DNA from: Bacillota bacterium
GTDB taxonomy: Bacteria > Bacillota > Dethiobacteria > Dethiobacterales > Dethiobacteraceae
Length of the DNA: 63,605 nt
Direction of reading: 5' to 3'
Assembly (NCBI GenBank): GCA_012521345.1
Contig: JAAYMN010000069.1
Location: forward strand, 1 to 63,605
Below the pieces are notes generated by a model, which saw only the letters and a list, made by a program, of their open reading frames with translations, had not been told where the DNA came from and ran no database searches. Shown in pieces: positions 1-7,408 of the stretch (position 1 is the first letter of the stretch; each line of letters starts with the position of its first letter). A program made the translations under genes and the position numbers.

Positions 1-125
1 GCCTCCTAGGCAATTCCTCCACCGTTATCGCAAGGCTTAAATTCTGTATGACTGCTGGTTTTTCATGGCCAAAATTGCTGGTTTTTTTGTGACCAAAAAT
101 ACTGTTTTTCAAATGACCATTGACA
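1..125. mobile_element. Right end of a probable IS21-family insertion sequence (partial)
   Basis: Three imperfect direct repeats of about 24 bases lie end to end at 53-75, 76-99 and 100-125. Each has a CTG(G)TTTTT core followed by TGRCCA, and the last finishes in TGACA, the complement of the TGTCA tip typical of IS21-family ends. IS21 elements carry several such transposase-binding repeats at each end. The body of the element would lie to the left, outside the window. A short open frame ending in TAA at 38-40 could be the tail of its last gene, but it is too short to name. The family call is inference from end structure only. Confidence 0.5.
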
Positions 126-297
126 TCCAACCATTATCAAGAAAGCAGGATTAAATCACTTGCCGGAAAACATTCACATTCATAAAAAAGAACTTGAGCA
201 AATGAAAACCGAATTAGCCTTGATAAAAAAAGATATAAATAATTTAGCCGTACCCGTAGCCGCAATAAATATGATTCTAGAAAAATATACGAACTAA
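124..297 (+). pseudogene. Gene fragment cut by the IS end, coiled-coil tail
   Basis: The frame is open from immediately after the IS end (stop TGA at 121-123) to TAA at 295-297 and has no sensible start codon with a ribosome binding site. The 57 codons encode a charged, heptad-like helix (HKKELEQMKTELALIKKD) with lysine and glutamate spacing typical of a coiled coil. AT content is much higher than in the rest of the window. It reads as the 3' remnant of a gene interrupted or deleted by the insertion sequence. A weak hairpin followed by a T-run at about 365-386 could be its terminator. I do not recognise the family. Confidence 0.4.
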
Positions 298-422
298 AAC
301 CGATAATATTACTCGAAAACCAGCTAATGCTCTTGAAACAAGACATAATGAAATATGTTGAATAGCCCTTTTTGGGGTTTTTTTTATTTTAGTTCGGTTT
401 TTGTTCGGTTTTATATAAATGG

Positions 423-452
423 AAAAAAATAACATCGGCATTTATGCCGATG
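423..452 (-). terminator. Terminator of tRNA-Trp
   Basis: Perfect 8-bp stem (433-440 with 445-452, loop TTTA). On the minus strand it is followed by a T-run (A-run at 423-429). It lies 15 bases beyond the tRNA 3' end. Confidence 0.8.
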
Positions 453-466
453 CTTATTGGCTTTGC

Positions 467-542
467 TGGCAGGGGCGACACGACTCGAACGTGCAACCAA
501 CGGTTTTGGAGACCGCTACTCTACCAATTGAGCTACGCCCCT
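467..542 (-). tRNA. tRNA-Trp (anticodon CCA)
   Basis: The minus strand folds as a full 76-nt cloverleaf. The acceptor stem AGGGGCG pairs with CGCCCCT, followed by discriminator G and an encoded CCA. The D-loop has the usual AGCTCAATTGGTAGAG pattern. The anticodon stem GCGGT/ACCGT closes a CTCCAAA loop with anticodon CCA, and the T-loop is GTTCGAGTC. CCA decodes UGG, so this is tRNA-Trp. It is a single-gene unit with its own promoter (557-585) and terminator (423-452). Confidence 0.95.
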
Positions 543-556
543 GTGTTGCATAGTTT

Positions 557-585
557 ATTTTAACGTAAGACGGGGGAAAAGTCAA
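557..585 (-). promoter_or_regulatory. Sigma-A promoter of tRNA-Trp
   Basis: On the minus strand, -35 TTGACT (580-585), a 17-base spacer and -10 TAAAAT (557-562). Transcription would begin about 8 bases before the mature tRNA 5' end. Confidence 0.7.
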
Positions 586-721
586 ACATTTCTCAGTGGT
601 GGAATTTGGTTGTTGACGCCCCTTATTTGCAGCCGGTTTGTGCAGAAAAGTCGTTGCCAAATCATTTTTAACCTTGGCGTTGCCGCAGCACCGGGACAAC
701 GCTGTTACACGGGAAAGCGGC

Positions 722-750
722 TTGAAAAGAGGAGTGCGCTGCGTTAAGAT
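722..750 (+). promoter_or_regulatory. Possible promoter of proC-proB
   Basis: TTGAAA (722-727), exactly 17 bases, then TAAGAT (745-750), 38 bases upstream of the proC start. The match is moderate. No T-box or other riboswitch pattern was seen in the leader. Confidence 0.4.
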
Positions 751-787
751 AAAGAAAATAACTGTTTGCAATGCTGGAGGTTTGTCA

Positions 788-1585
788 ATGTCTGATTGTG
801 TGGGCATTGTAGGCATCGGAGCAATGGGGAATGCCTTGTTAAAAGGACTGCTTGCAGCGCTGCCGCCGGACAGGCTGATGATTGCCGATGCGGTGCCGGA
901 AAAACTGCAGAAGGCACAGGCTGCATACAGGGTGCAGGCGGCGGAAACCGTAAAAATCGCAGCAGCCTGCAATGTAATCTTCCTGGCGGTCAAACCGCAG
1001 GACATGGGGCCGCTGCTTGAGGAAATGGCTCCTGCCATGCGCGGCGGCCAGCTTGTAGTTTCCGTGGCTGCCGGGGTAACAATTGCGGAAATTGCCCGGC
1101 ACCTGCCGGCTCAGACAGGTATAATCCGCATCATGCCCAATACCCCCTGCCTGGTCGGTGAAGGAGTGCTTGCAGTCAGTGCAGGTGAGAATGTTGCAGA
1201 AAACGAATTGCAAAAAGTTGTTTCCTGGCTGGAGAAGCTGGGCATGGTTCGTGTTGTGCCGGAGAAGGCACTGGATGCGATAACAGGTTTGAGCGGGAGC
1301 GGCCCCGCCTATGTCTTCCTCTTTATTGAAGCCTTGGCGGACGGCGGTGTCATGGCAGGTCTGCCGCGGCCTCTGGCGCAGGAGCTGGCTGTCCAGACTG
1401 TCCTTGGTGCGGCAAGGCTTGCCCGGGAAACCGGCACTCATCCTGCCCTGCTGCGGGAGATGGTTACTTCTCCGGGCGGCACGACTGCCAGCGGCCTGTT
1501 TGAACTGGAACAGGGTGCGCTGCGCAGTGTGGTGCAGAAGGCAGTTAAGGCGGCCTGTGCACGCGCGAAGGAGCTGACCGAATAA
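788..1585 (+). CDS. proC: Pyrroline-5-carboxylate reductase
   Basis: Catalyses the last step of proline synthesis, NAD(P)H reduction of 1-pyrroline-5-carboxylate to proline, in the cytoplasm. The 265-aa protein opens with a Rossmann fold (GIVGIGAMGNALLKG at about residues 6-20) and carries the family signature GLSGSGPAYVF near residue 167 and MVTSPGGTT near 224; length is normal for ProC. I chose ATG 788 because GGAGG lies 8 bases upstream. An in-frame start at 638 would add 50 residues with no family resemblance. The stop codon overlaps the proB start by one base (TAATG), so the two genes are translationally coupled. The unusual order puts proC first; proA is not in the window. Confidence 0.95.
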   Translation: MSDCVGIVGIGAMGNALLKGLLAALPPDRLMIADAVPEKLQKAQAAYRVQAAETVKIAAACNVIFLAVKPQDMGPLLEEMAPAMRGGQLVVSVAAGVTIAEIARHLPAQTGIIRIMPNTPCLVGEGVLAVSAGENVAENELQKVVSWLEKLGMVRVVPEKALDAITGLSGSGPAYVFLFIEALADGGVMAGLPRPLAQELAVQTVLGAARLARETGTHPALLREMVTSPGGTTASGLFELEQGALRSVVQKAVKAACARAKELTE

Positions 1586-2712
1586 TGGAAGGCGCACGGG
1601 CAGTTTTACAAAACGCCCAGACCATCGTGGTCAAAGTTGGTTCCAGGACATTGACTCACCGGACAGGCAAAATCAATATCCGCATGATGGAGAAGCTTGT
1701 GCGTGAACTGGCAGACCTGGCAAACCAGGGCAGGCATGTCATCCTGGTCAGTTCAGGTGCCGGCGCGGCAGGCATAGGCAGACTGGGACTTGCCAAAAAG
1801 CCTGAGTCAATGCCGGAAAAGCAGGCCGTGGCTGCTGTCGGGCAGGGCATTTTAATTCAAATGTATGAAAAGCTGTTTGCCGAATATGGCTTGATTGCGG
1901 CACAGGTCCTGCTGACACGGGATGATTTCAGCCATCGCAAGCGTTACTTGAATTCGCGCAATACGCTGCAGGCGCTGTTGCAGTATGGCGTAGTGCCAAT
2001 TATTAATGAAAACGATACCGTGTCCGTCGAGGAAATAGAATTTGGGGACAATGATACCTTGTCCGCCCTGGTAGCCAGCATTGTGGACGCCGACCTGCTG
2101 GTAATCCTTACGGATATCGACGGGCTCTATTCGGCCAACCCCAAAAAGGACCCGAATGCCAAACTGATCCATACCGTGCAACAACTGACACAGGAGATTC
2201 GCAGCTTTGCCGGGCAGACTACGGAAATGCTGGCCACCGGCGGGATGATAACAAAGCTGCTGGCGGCGGAAATTGCGGTTAATTCCGGGATTCCCATGGT
2301 GATTGCCAATGCCGCCAAAAAGGATGTACTGCACAGCATCCTGGCAGGGGAGCAAACCGGGACTTTGTTTTGTGCCCGCAAACACGGCCTTGTCAGCCGC
2401 AAGCGCTGGATTGCCTACGGGCAGACGGAACAGGGCCGGCTGGTTGTTGATGCCGGTGCGCGCAGGGCTTTAATGGAAGAAGGGAAGAGCCTTTTGCCCA
2501 GCGGTATAGTGGCCGTGGACGGCAATTTTCAGCCGGGAGACATGGTGATCATTGAAGATGAAAAAGGGCGGGAACTGGCCCGCGGACTGGTCAACTACAG
2601 CGCCGGGGAGCTGCGGCAAATCCGGGGGATGAGGACGGAGGAGGCGGCTGTTGTTCTGCAGCGTGACTGCCAGGAAGCAGTCCACCGCAACAATATGGTG
2701 GTAACCGGGTAA
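1585..2712 (+). CDS. proB: Glutamate 5-kinase with PUA domain
   Basis: Phosphorylates glutamate to glutamyl-5-phosphate, the committed and normally proline-inhibited step of proline synthesis. The 375-aa protein has an N-terminal amino-acid-kinase domain (about 10-260; VVKVGSRTL near the N-terminus, LVSSGAGAAGIGRLG, NENDTVS, FGDNDTLSA) and a C-terminal PUA domain (about 280-365), which is the standard long bacterial form. It starts within the proC stop codon and has no separate ribosome binding site. The reaction after it (ProA) must be encoded elsewhere. Confidence 0.95.
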   Translation: MEGARAVLQNAQTIVVKVGSRTLTHRTGKINIRMMEKLVRELADLANQGRHVILVSSGAGAAGIGRLGLAKKPESMPEKQAVAAVGQGILIQMYEKLFAEYGLIAAQVLLTRDDFSHRKRYLNSRNTLQALLQYGVVPIINENDTVSVEEIEFGDNDTLSALVASIVDADLLVILTDIDGLYSANPKKDPNAKLIHTVQQLTQEIRSFAGQTTEMLATGGMITKLLAAEIAVNSGIPMVIANAAKKDVLHSILAGEQTGTLFCARKHGLVSRKRWIAYGQTEQGRLVVDAGARRALMEEGKSLLPSGIVAVDGNFQPGDMVIIEDEKGRELARGLVNYSAGELRQIRGMRTEEAAVVLQRDCQEAVHRNNMVVTG

Positions 2713-2744
2713 AAAGCCTTTAACGGGCGGGAAGAGGTGGCAAC

Positions 2745-4184
2745 ATGAAGCTGTCTGCCTTGCTGGCCGGCTATGACGCAGGCAATCGGCAGTATCCTGA
2801 TGTAACAATCACCGGTATTACACATGATTCACGCTTTGTCAAACCGGGCTATCTTTTTGTCTGCCTGGAAGGCATGCGCGTGGACGGGCACCTTTTTGCG
2901 GGACAAGCCGTGGAAAAAGGAGCTGCGGCTGTAGTGGCCACCAAGCCCCTTTACCTGCCTGTGCCGGTGATCATGGTTAAAGACAGTCGCCATGCCCTGT
3001 CTTATTTCTCCGACCGCTTTTTTGCCTCGCCCAGTAAAAAGCTGCATGTGGTTGGGGTGACGGGGACAAACGGCAAAACAACTACCACCCACTTTTTGCA
3101 ATCCATTTACAAGGCGGCGGGTCGCCCGTGCGCCGTTATCGGTACGGTGGGCATTCTCATTGACAAGGATTATCTCCCCGGCGGCCTGACGACACCGGAA
3201 GCATTCGACCTGCACCGCACCTTTGCAACTTTGCGGGACAAGCAGATCGGTGCTGTCGCCATGGAGGTTTCCTCCCACTCGCTGGCCTGGCAGCGTGTGG
3301 AACATGTTGTTTTTGATACTGCCGTTTTTACAAATTTAAGCCACGAGCACCTTGATTTTCATAAGACAATGGAGGAATACTTCAGGGTGAAAGCCCACCT
3401 TTTTCAACTTGTGGCAAAGGCGGACCGCCCGCAGGCCGTAATCAACCTGGATGATCCTTACGGCAGGCGCCTTGCGTCCCTGACGGATTTGCAAGTCCTG
3501 ACATACGGCATGCGGGAGGGGGCGGATGTCCGCGGCTATATCGCCTCGGCCACCGTGAAGTCCACACTGCTGACAGTGCGGTATCAAAAAAAAGAATTTG
3601 AGCTTAACGTGCACCTGCCGGGAGAATTCAATGCCTATAACGCCCTGGCAGCAGCCGCCGCCGCGCTGGCGGAAGGGTTTTCACCCGAGATAATTGAACT
3701 GGGGATTGATGCGGTGGAAGCTGTACCCGGCCGCCTGGAGGCGGTCAACTACCAGCAGGAATACAGCATTTTCATTGATTTTGCCCATACGCCGGACGGC
3801 CTGGAAAAAGTCTTAAAAACATTGAGTGCCATGCCTCACCGCCGGCTCATAACCGTTTTTGGCTGCCCAGGCGACAGGGACAAGGCCAAAAGACCCGTTA
3901 TGGGCAGGATAGCCGAGCTTTACAGTGATCTGGTGGTTGTTACATCGGACAACCCGGCAACAGAGTCGCCGGAAGCTATTATCAGCGATATTCTGCGGGG
4001 TATGGAAACACAACCCGTAGTATTGCCGGACCGTAATGAAGCTGTCCGTTATGCCCTGTCCGCGGCAAAAAAGGGAGACATTGTGCTTCTGGCCGGCAAA
4101 GGCCATGAAAACTACCAGATCATCGGGGACAAGCATGTTCCTTACTCGGACAGGCAGGCCGTGGAAACATTTTTCATCTCCTGA
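2745..4184 (+). CDS. murE: UDP-MurNAc-tripeptide synthetase MurE
   Basis: Cytoplasmic Mur ligase that adds the third, diamino acid residue to UDP-MurNAc-L-Ala-D-Glu. 479 aa with the three Mur domains: N-terminal substrate domain, central ATPase with P-loop GVTGTNGKTTTTHF (about 104-117) and C-terminal ligase domain. The amino-acid selectivity motif reads D402-N-P-A405. Meso-diaminopimelate enzymes normally have DNPR; DNPA is the form of the L-lysine-adding staphylococcal enzyme. The third residue of this organism's peptidoglycan may therefore not be meso-DAP (inference). ATG 2745 follows GAAGAGGTGG. It stands alone here, 32 bases after proB and without murF or mraY, and ends at a strong terminator. 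Confidence 0.93.
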   Translation: MKLSALLAGYDAGNRQYPDVTITGITHDSRFVKPGYLFVCLEGMRVDGHLFAGQAVEKGAAAVVATKPLYLPVPVIMVKDSRHALSYFSDRFFASPSKKLHVVGVTGTNGKTTTTHFLQSIYKAAGRPCAVIGTVGILIDKDYLPGGLTTPEAFDLHRTFATLRDKQIGAVAMEVSSHSLAWQRVEHVVFDTAVFTNLSHEHLDFHKTMEEYFRVKAHLFQLVAKADRPQAVINLDDPYGRRLASLTDLQVLTYGMREGADVRGYIASATVKSTLLTVRYQKKEFELNVHLPGEFNAYNALAAAAAALAEGFSPEIIELGIDAVEAVPGRLEAVNYQQEYSIFIDFAHTPDGLEKVLKTLSAMPHRRLITVFGCPGDRDKAKRPVMGRIAELYSDLVVVTSDNPATESPEAIISDILRGMETQPVVLPDRNEAVRYALSAAKKGDIVLLAGKGHENYQIIGDKHVPYSDRQAVETFFIS

Positions 4185-4189
4185 AAGCA

Positions 4190-4216
4190 AAAAACTGCCG
4201 CTGTGGCAGTTTTTTT
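4190..4216. terminator. Bidirectional terminator after murE
   Basis: Stem AACTGCC/GGCAGTT (4193-4199, 4205-4211) with A-run before and T-run after. It serves murE rightward and the zinc-ribbon gene leftward. Confidence 0.85.
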
Positions 4217-4436
4217 ATGTGGGTATATTGATAAAATAAAATTCCCGGCAAAAGGGGCAAAAGACCTGATGCATGCAGCCGGTAGGGCCGCGCAGTCCGG
4301 AGTTTTCCTCATAGGGAGCGTAAGGCCCGAGCTGATCCTGCAGCGTTCCGCTGTCACACAACAGACCGCCGCAGGCGGGGCAATGCAGGCGCAGCCGGGC
4401 CAAGCCGTTGCAGAGAGGGCAAAGCTGTTCGTCCAC
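4215..4436 (-). CDS. Small zinc-ribbon protein
   Basis: 73 aa with CxxC pairs at C6/C9, C19/C22 (plus C27) and C60/C63 (plus C54), suggesting one or two structural zinc sites. The N-terminal segment (LCPLCNGLARLRLHCPACGG) looks like a classic zinc ribbon. It starts with GTG at 4436 after GGAGG eight bases upstream and lies 51 bases behind the amidohydrolase gene, so the two are probably co-transcribed. Function is unknown; nucleic-acid or protein binding is the usual role of such ribbons. Confidence 0.65.
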   Translation of the reverse strand: MDEQLCPLCNGLARLRLHCPACGGLLCDSGTLQDQLGPYAPYEENSGLRGPTGCMHQVFCPFCREFYFINIPT

Positions 4437-4487
4437 GGCGTGCCTCCGTTCCTTTTTTTTAATTTATTTTCACCGCCTGCAGGGCAG

Positions 4488-5597
4488 CTATGCGGGCAGA
4501 AGCAGCGCAGCCGGGTTTTCCAGAACGGCCGGGTCGGCAAGCGGATTGCCGTCAAGGAGCAGCAGATAAGGCTTTTTGCCGGCCGCCACGGTTCCTGCCT
4601 GCGACAGGTTGCACGCGGTGGCAGCTGTTGAGGTGGCGGCCTGCAGGGCGGCTGCGGCGGACATTCCCGCCTGCTGCAGGAGCACTATTTCCCGCCAAAG
4701 CCCTCGTCCGTGGGCAACACCTGGTGCTCCCGCATCTGTCCCGGCCACAATACGGACGCCAAGAACACTGCCTTCTGCCACCATTTCCAGGTGGCGGGCC
4801 AGGGAACGGCTGATGATGGAATGCATTTGGGGCGTCAACTGCTTTGCCAGGCCGGGGTCCGAAAGCTGCGCATCAACCGGCGCCAGGGTCGGAAGCCAGT
4901 AAGTGCCGCGTGCAGCCATTTCGCGCAATGATTCGAGGGAAAGGAAATAGGCATGTTCAATACTGTCCACGCCTGCTTCTAGGCAGCGCCGCACAGCCTC
5001 GTCGCCGCTAGCATGGGCCATAACGGGCAGACCGTGGCCTTTGGCCTGCCGGACAAGCTGCTTCAGTTCATCCGTCGTGAAAGTGGCGGAACCGACCCGG
5101 CCAAAGCTGGTGAAGCTAAAGATGCCGGAAGCAACAATTTTTACCTGACTTGCGCCCTGTGCCGCTAGCTTGTCAATCAGCGCCAGCGCCTCCCCAAGAT
5201 TTGCCGCGCCCAAGCCCATGGCTGAACCATAGCGTCCTTTTTGATGGATGGCATATCCTGACTGCAGCAATAAAAAAGGTGGATAAGCAGGTAAAAAACC
5301 GTCTTTGTTGCCGGCATCCCTGGCGGCAAAAACACCGGCCTGGAGATATTCCCGGGCACGGCCGGAGGGAGCGGTGCCGTCCGGAAAAGTAAAATGTACA
5401 TGGCCGTCGATGAGAGCGGGCATGAGGAAATAGCGGCTGAAATCCAGAAGTGGCGCTTCCTGCGCCCCAGCCAAAGATGGGGCAATCAGCCCGTCCGCAA
5501 TATAGATCCTGCCGGGGCCGTCCGCGGCGGGGGAAATGCCGTTCCAGAGCTGCCCGTACTTGATAATTGCATTTTTCGGTACAGTAATAAGTTCCAT
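4488..5597 (-). CDS. Amidohydrolase, imidazolonepropionase/prolidase-like
   Basis: Metal-dependent hydrolase of the amidohydrolase superfamily; the substrate cannot be read from sequence. In the 369-aa product the metal ligands are all present: H66-x-H68 in strand 1 (DGHVHF), K153 (candidate carboxylated lysine, QVKIVASG), H195 (MAHASGDE), H215 (SIEHAY) and D288 (AGTDAGAP). This set resembles the imidazolonepropionase-like and Xaa-Pro dipeptidase-like branch. I chose ATG 5597, which has GGGAGG seven bases upstream, over an in-frame start at 5699. No histidine-degradation genes are nearby, so a hutI role is unlikely. Confidence 0.8.
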   Translation of the reverse strand: MELITVPKNAIIKYGQLWNGISPAADGPGRIYIADGLIAPSLAGAQEAPLLDFSRYFLMPALIDGHVHFTFPDGTAPSGRAREYLQAGVFAARDAGNKDGFLPAYPPFLLLQSGYAIHQKGRYGSAMGLGAANLGEALALIDKLAAQGASQVKIVASGIFSFTSFGRVGSATFTTDELKQLVRQAKGHGLPVMAHASGDEAVRRCLEAGVDSIEHAYFLSLESLREMAARGTYWLPTLAPVDAQLSDPGLAKQLTPQMHSIISRSLARHLEMVAEGSVLGVRIVAGTDAGAPGVAHGRGLWREIVLLQQAGMSAAAALQAATSTAATACNLSQAGTVAAGKKPYLLLLDGNPLADPAVLENPAALLLPA

Positions 5598-5616
5598 CTG
5601 TTTGCCTCCCAGTGCA

Positions 5617-5625
5617 ATTATAACA
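5617..5625 (-). promoter_or_regulatory. Extended -10 promoter of the amidohydrolase gene
   Basis: TGTTATAAT on the minus strand (TGn extended -10 plus a perfect TATAAT), with no clear -35. The start codon follows about 20 bases downstream, giving a very short leader. Confidence 0.4.
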
Positions 5626-5772
5626 TTTTGCCGGGGCGGAAGCAGCCAATCAAAAAGAAAACATGCAAATACAGGTGCAGCAAAGCATTGCAGGTGCACC
5701 GGGAACTCGTATTGGGAAAGTGTCCTGCGGCTTGTGACGACATGGCCGGCATGATAAAATTACTATAAGGTG

Positions 5773-5800
5773 AAAAACCCGCTTTGGTGCGGGTTTCTTT
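5773..5800. terminator. Bidirectional terminator
   Basis: Stem AAACCCGC/GCGGGTTT (5775-5782, 5789-5796). It ends the leftward 60-aa gene. Confidence 0.75.
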
Positions 5801-5981
5801 AATAAAGCTGCTTTAAGGCAATTTTACATTTGGCAGCTGTTTCTTCAAGCTCTTTGGCTGCCTGTTCAAAAGAATTTTTGGCCGTGTTGTTGGCAACCTG
5901 TTTGGCGGCTGACCGCAAATCTGCGGCGGAGCTTTCACACTTTTGGATGGAGTCAGCTACCAGCTGACGGTAGTCGGACAT
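5799..5981 (-). CDS. 60-aa helical protein, possibly DUF1657-like, probable forespore gene
   Basis: Short, entirely helical, alanine-rich protein with heptad-like spacing (SSAADLRSAAKQ, EQAAKELEETAAK). Pattern and length resemble DUF1657 proteins, which in other spore formers sit near spoVA-type genes, but this is a visual judgement. ATG 5981 follows GAGGTG at good spacing. A sigma-G-like promoter lies just upstream (6010-6038), so expression in the developing spore is likely. The gene is flanked by a terminator downstream and by the ATP-grasp gene upstream. Confidence 0.7.
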   Translation of the reverse strand: MSDYRQLVADSIQKCESSAADLRSAAKQVANNTAKNSFEQAAKELEETAAKCKIALKQLY

Positions 5982-6009
5982 AAAAACACCTCGCTTCTTT
6001 TTCTGGCAG

Positions 6010-6038
6010 TAGTATTTGCCTTTCAGGCCGGTTTATGC
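6010..6038 (-). promoter_or_regulatory. Sigma-G-like promoter for the 60-aa gene
   Basis: On the minus strand GCATA (6034-6038), 17 bases, AATACTA (6010-6016). The forespore sigma-G consensus is GHATR-N17/18-CATWHTA; only the first -10 base differs. The -35 lies inside the end of the upstream coding region. Confidence 0.5.
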
Positions 6039-7090
6039 TTTTCTGCCGCAAGGGACAAGCCGGCATAATAGTCAATCAGGGGAGGCAGCGCCGGGTCAAA
6101 AGCATCGGCAAAAGTAGCGGCCAGTTTGTTGATTTCCAGGAAACGGGGAATGCCGTCCGGCGGAATGATAAAATCAACGGAAAAAATAACCCGCCCCGAC
6201 AGGAAGGAAAGGCAGCCGGCTAAATCGGCAAAAGCGGCAACCTCGTCGATTGTGCCGGACACGATTTCCGGCCGGCCGATAAACTCGCCCAGCGTCACAA
6301 CTTTTTTTTCAGCAAGCAATTCATGGCGGCAGCGGTGTATAAATCTCTGGCAGTACCTGCCGTAAGGAGCGGGCACTTTCCCCGGCCGGGACAAAAAATG
6401 CATCTTGTGTACCACATGGTCGGCAAAACCGGCATATGGGTCGCAGGTAAAGACAAATTCAGTGCAGATCAACTCATCGCCGTCTGCCAGTTCTGCAAGC
6501 AGGGCGGGCAACATTTCCTGCAAATGTTCCTGGCGCCAGACTGTGTAAGGGGTACCGTCCCTGTTGCGGCCGGCTGCGCCGTATGCCGACTTTACCAGCC
6601 AGACAGGACGGTAAATTGCCGGCAGTTGTGGTATACTGTTTCTGGTATAACTTTGCTGCAGCGGCAAAAAACGCGCTCCGCCAAGCTTCTGCAGGGCTTT
6701 TGCCAGGCTGGTCTTGGCGGCGTAAGCGGAGGGCAGGTAACCAAAAACGGCAAGCTGCCTCTCCTGCCAGGCGGCAAATAAAGGCTCAGGCAGGCTGCAA
6801 AGCTGGGCATCAATAATTTCGGCAGCAATATTTTCGGAAAGCAGGCCGGCCGGGCATAAAAAAACATCGGCGCCCTGACGGCGGTAAATCTCAACCATTC
6901 CGTCCACAGCTTTAGCCTGGCAGCCGAAAAGGTACCAAGCGGGGTAAGCGGAATTCCCGTCCCGGTACCTTTGCTCACGGAAGCGCAGTGTTTCCTGCGG
7001 CGACAAGCAGCGGTTGAATGCGGGAAGACCCAAGGCGGCGGCCAGCATTTCATCCGCAACGGCAATGCACAGTCTGGGCACCATGATCAC
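6023..7090 (-). CDS. ATP-grasp family protein, YheC/YheD-like
   Basis: 355-aa protein with the central and C-terminal signature of an ATP-grasp enzyme: a lysine-containing strand (WLVKSAYGAAGRN, about residues 170-182), an acidic block (DELICTEFVF) and the terminal Mg-binding pattern FSVDFIIPPDGIPRFLEINK. It resembles the YheC/YheD proteins associated with the Bacillus spore coat, though closeness is not certain. The reported start is GTG 7090, which overlaps the stop of the upstream 57-aa gene (GTGA); ATG 7084 is also possible. The two genes form a coupled pair. Substrate unknown. Confidence 0.6.
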   Translation of the reverse strand: MIMVPRLCIAVADEMLAAALGLPAFNRCLSPQETLRFREQRYRDGNSAYPAWYLFGCQAKAVDGMVEIYRRQGADVFLCPAGLLSENIAAEIIDAQLCSLPEPLFAAWQERQLAVFGYLPSAYAAKTSLAKALQKLGGARFLPLQQSYTRNSIPQLPAIYRPVWLVKSAYGAAGRNRDGTPYTVWRQEHLQEMLPALLAELADGDELICTEFVFTCDPYAGFADHVVHKMHFLSRPGKVPAPYGRYCQRFIHRCRHELLAEKKVVTLGEFIGRPEIVSGTIDEVAAFADLAGCLSFLSGRVIFSVDFIIPPDGIPRFLEINKLAATFADAFDPALPPLIDYYAGLSLAAEKHKPA

Positions 7091-7260
7091 CTGTTGTAAT
7101 TTCTGACAAGCATTTCCCAGTACCGGCGGAAGAGGGAGCCATGCTTGTTGGGACCTGCCGGTTCATACGGAGGATTCAATGCTTCCATGGAGGACATTTC
7201 TTCGGCGATTTCCACATCGGGAAGATCTCTGTCTTTCCACGGTTCCGGGACAAAGGCCAT
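7087..7260 (-). CDS. 57-aa hypothetical protein coupled to the ATP-grasp gene
   Basis: Begins MAFVPEPWKDRDLP at ATG 7260, preceded by an excellent ribosome binding site (GAGGAGGTG, about 7 bases upstream). Acidic and proline-rich in its first half (MEALNPPYEPAGPN), basic at the end (LFRRYWEMLVRNYNR). No membrane segment or metal motif. Its stop overlaps the start of the ATP-grasp gene by four bases, which argues for a joint function, possibly as the peptide substrate or partner of that enzyme (speculative). No family recognised. Confidence 0.65.
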   Translation of the reverse strand: MAFVPEPWKDRDLPDVEIAEEMSSMEALNPPYEPAGPNKHGSLFRRYWEMLVRNYNR

Positions 7261-7408
7261 CTGACGGCACCTCCTCGGTGTTTGCTGCTTTTTCACAGTT
7301 TAGTATCTGCAGCAGAGCAAAAATGTTACACATTAAACTTTGCCAGGGATGGCAAAAATAAAAGTTTTTTGCAAAAAAAAAGGTTGAAAAAACTTCGGGA
7401 GGAAAGAG

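Noticed and set aside
543-787. T-box or amino-acid riboswitch before proC-proB
   Set aside because: The T-box sequence pattern (GGTGGNACCGCG) and a long stem I are absent.
454-1038. 194-codon open frame on the minus strand across tRNA-Trp and proC
   Set aside because: Shadow of the tRNA and proC; it has no ribosome binding site and would read through the tRNA gene.
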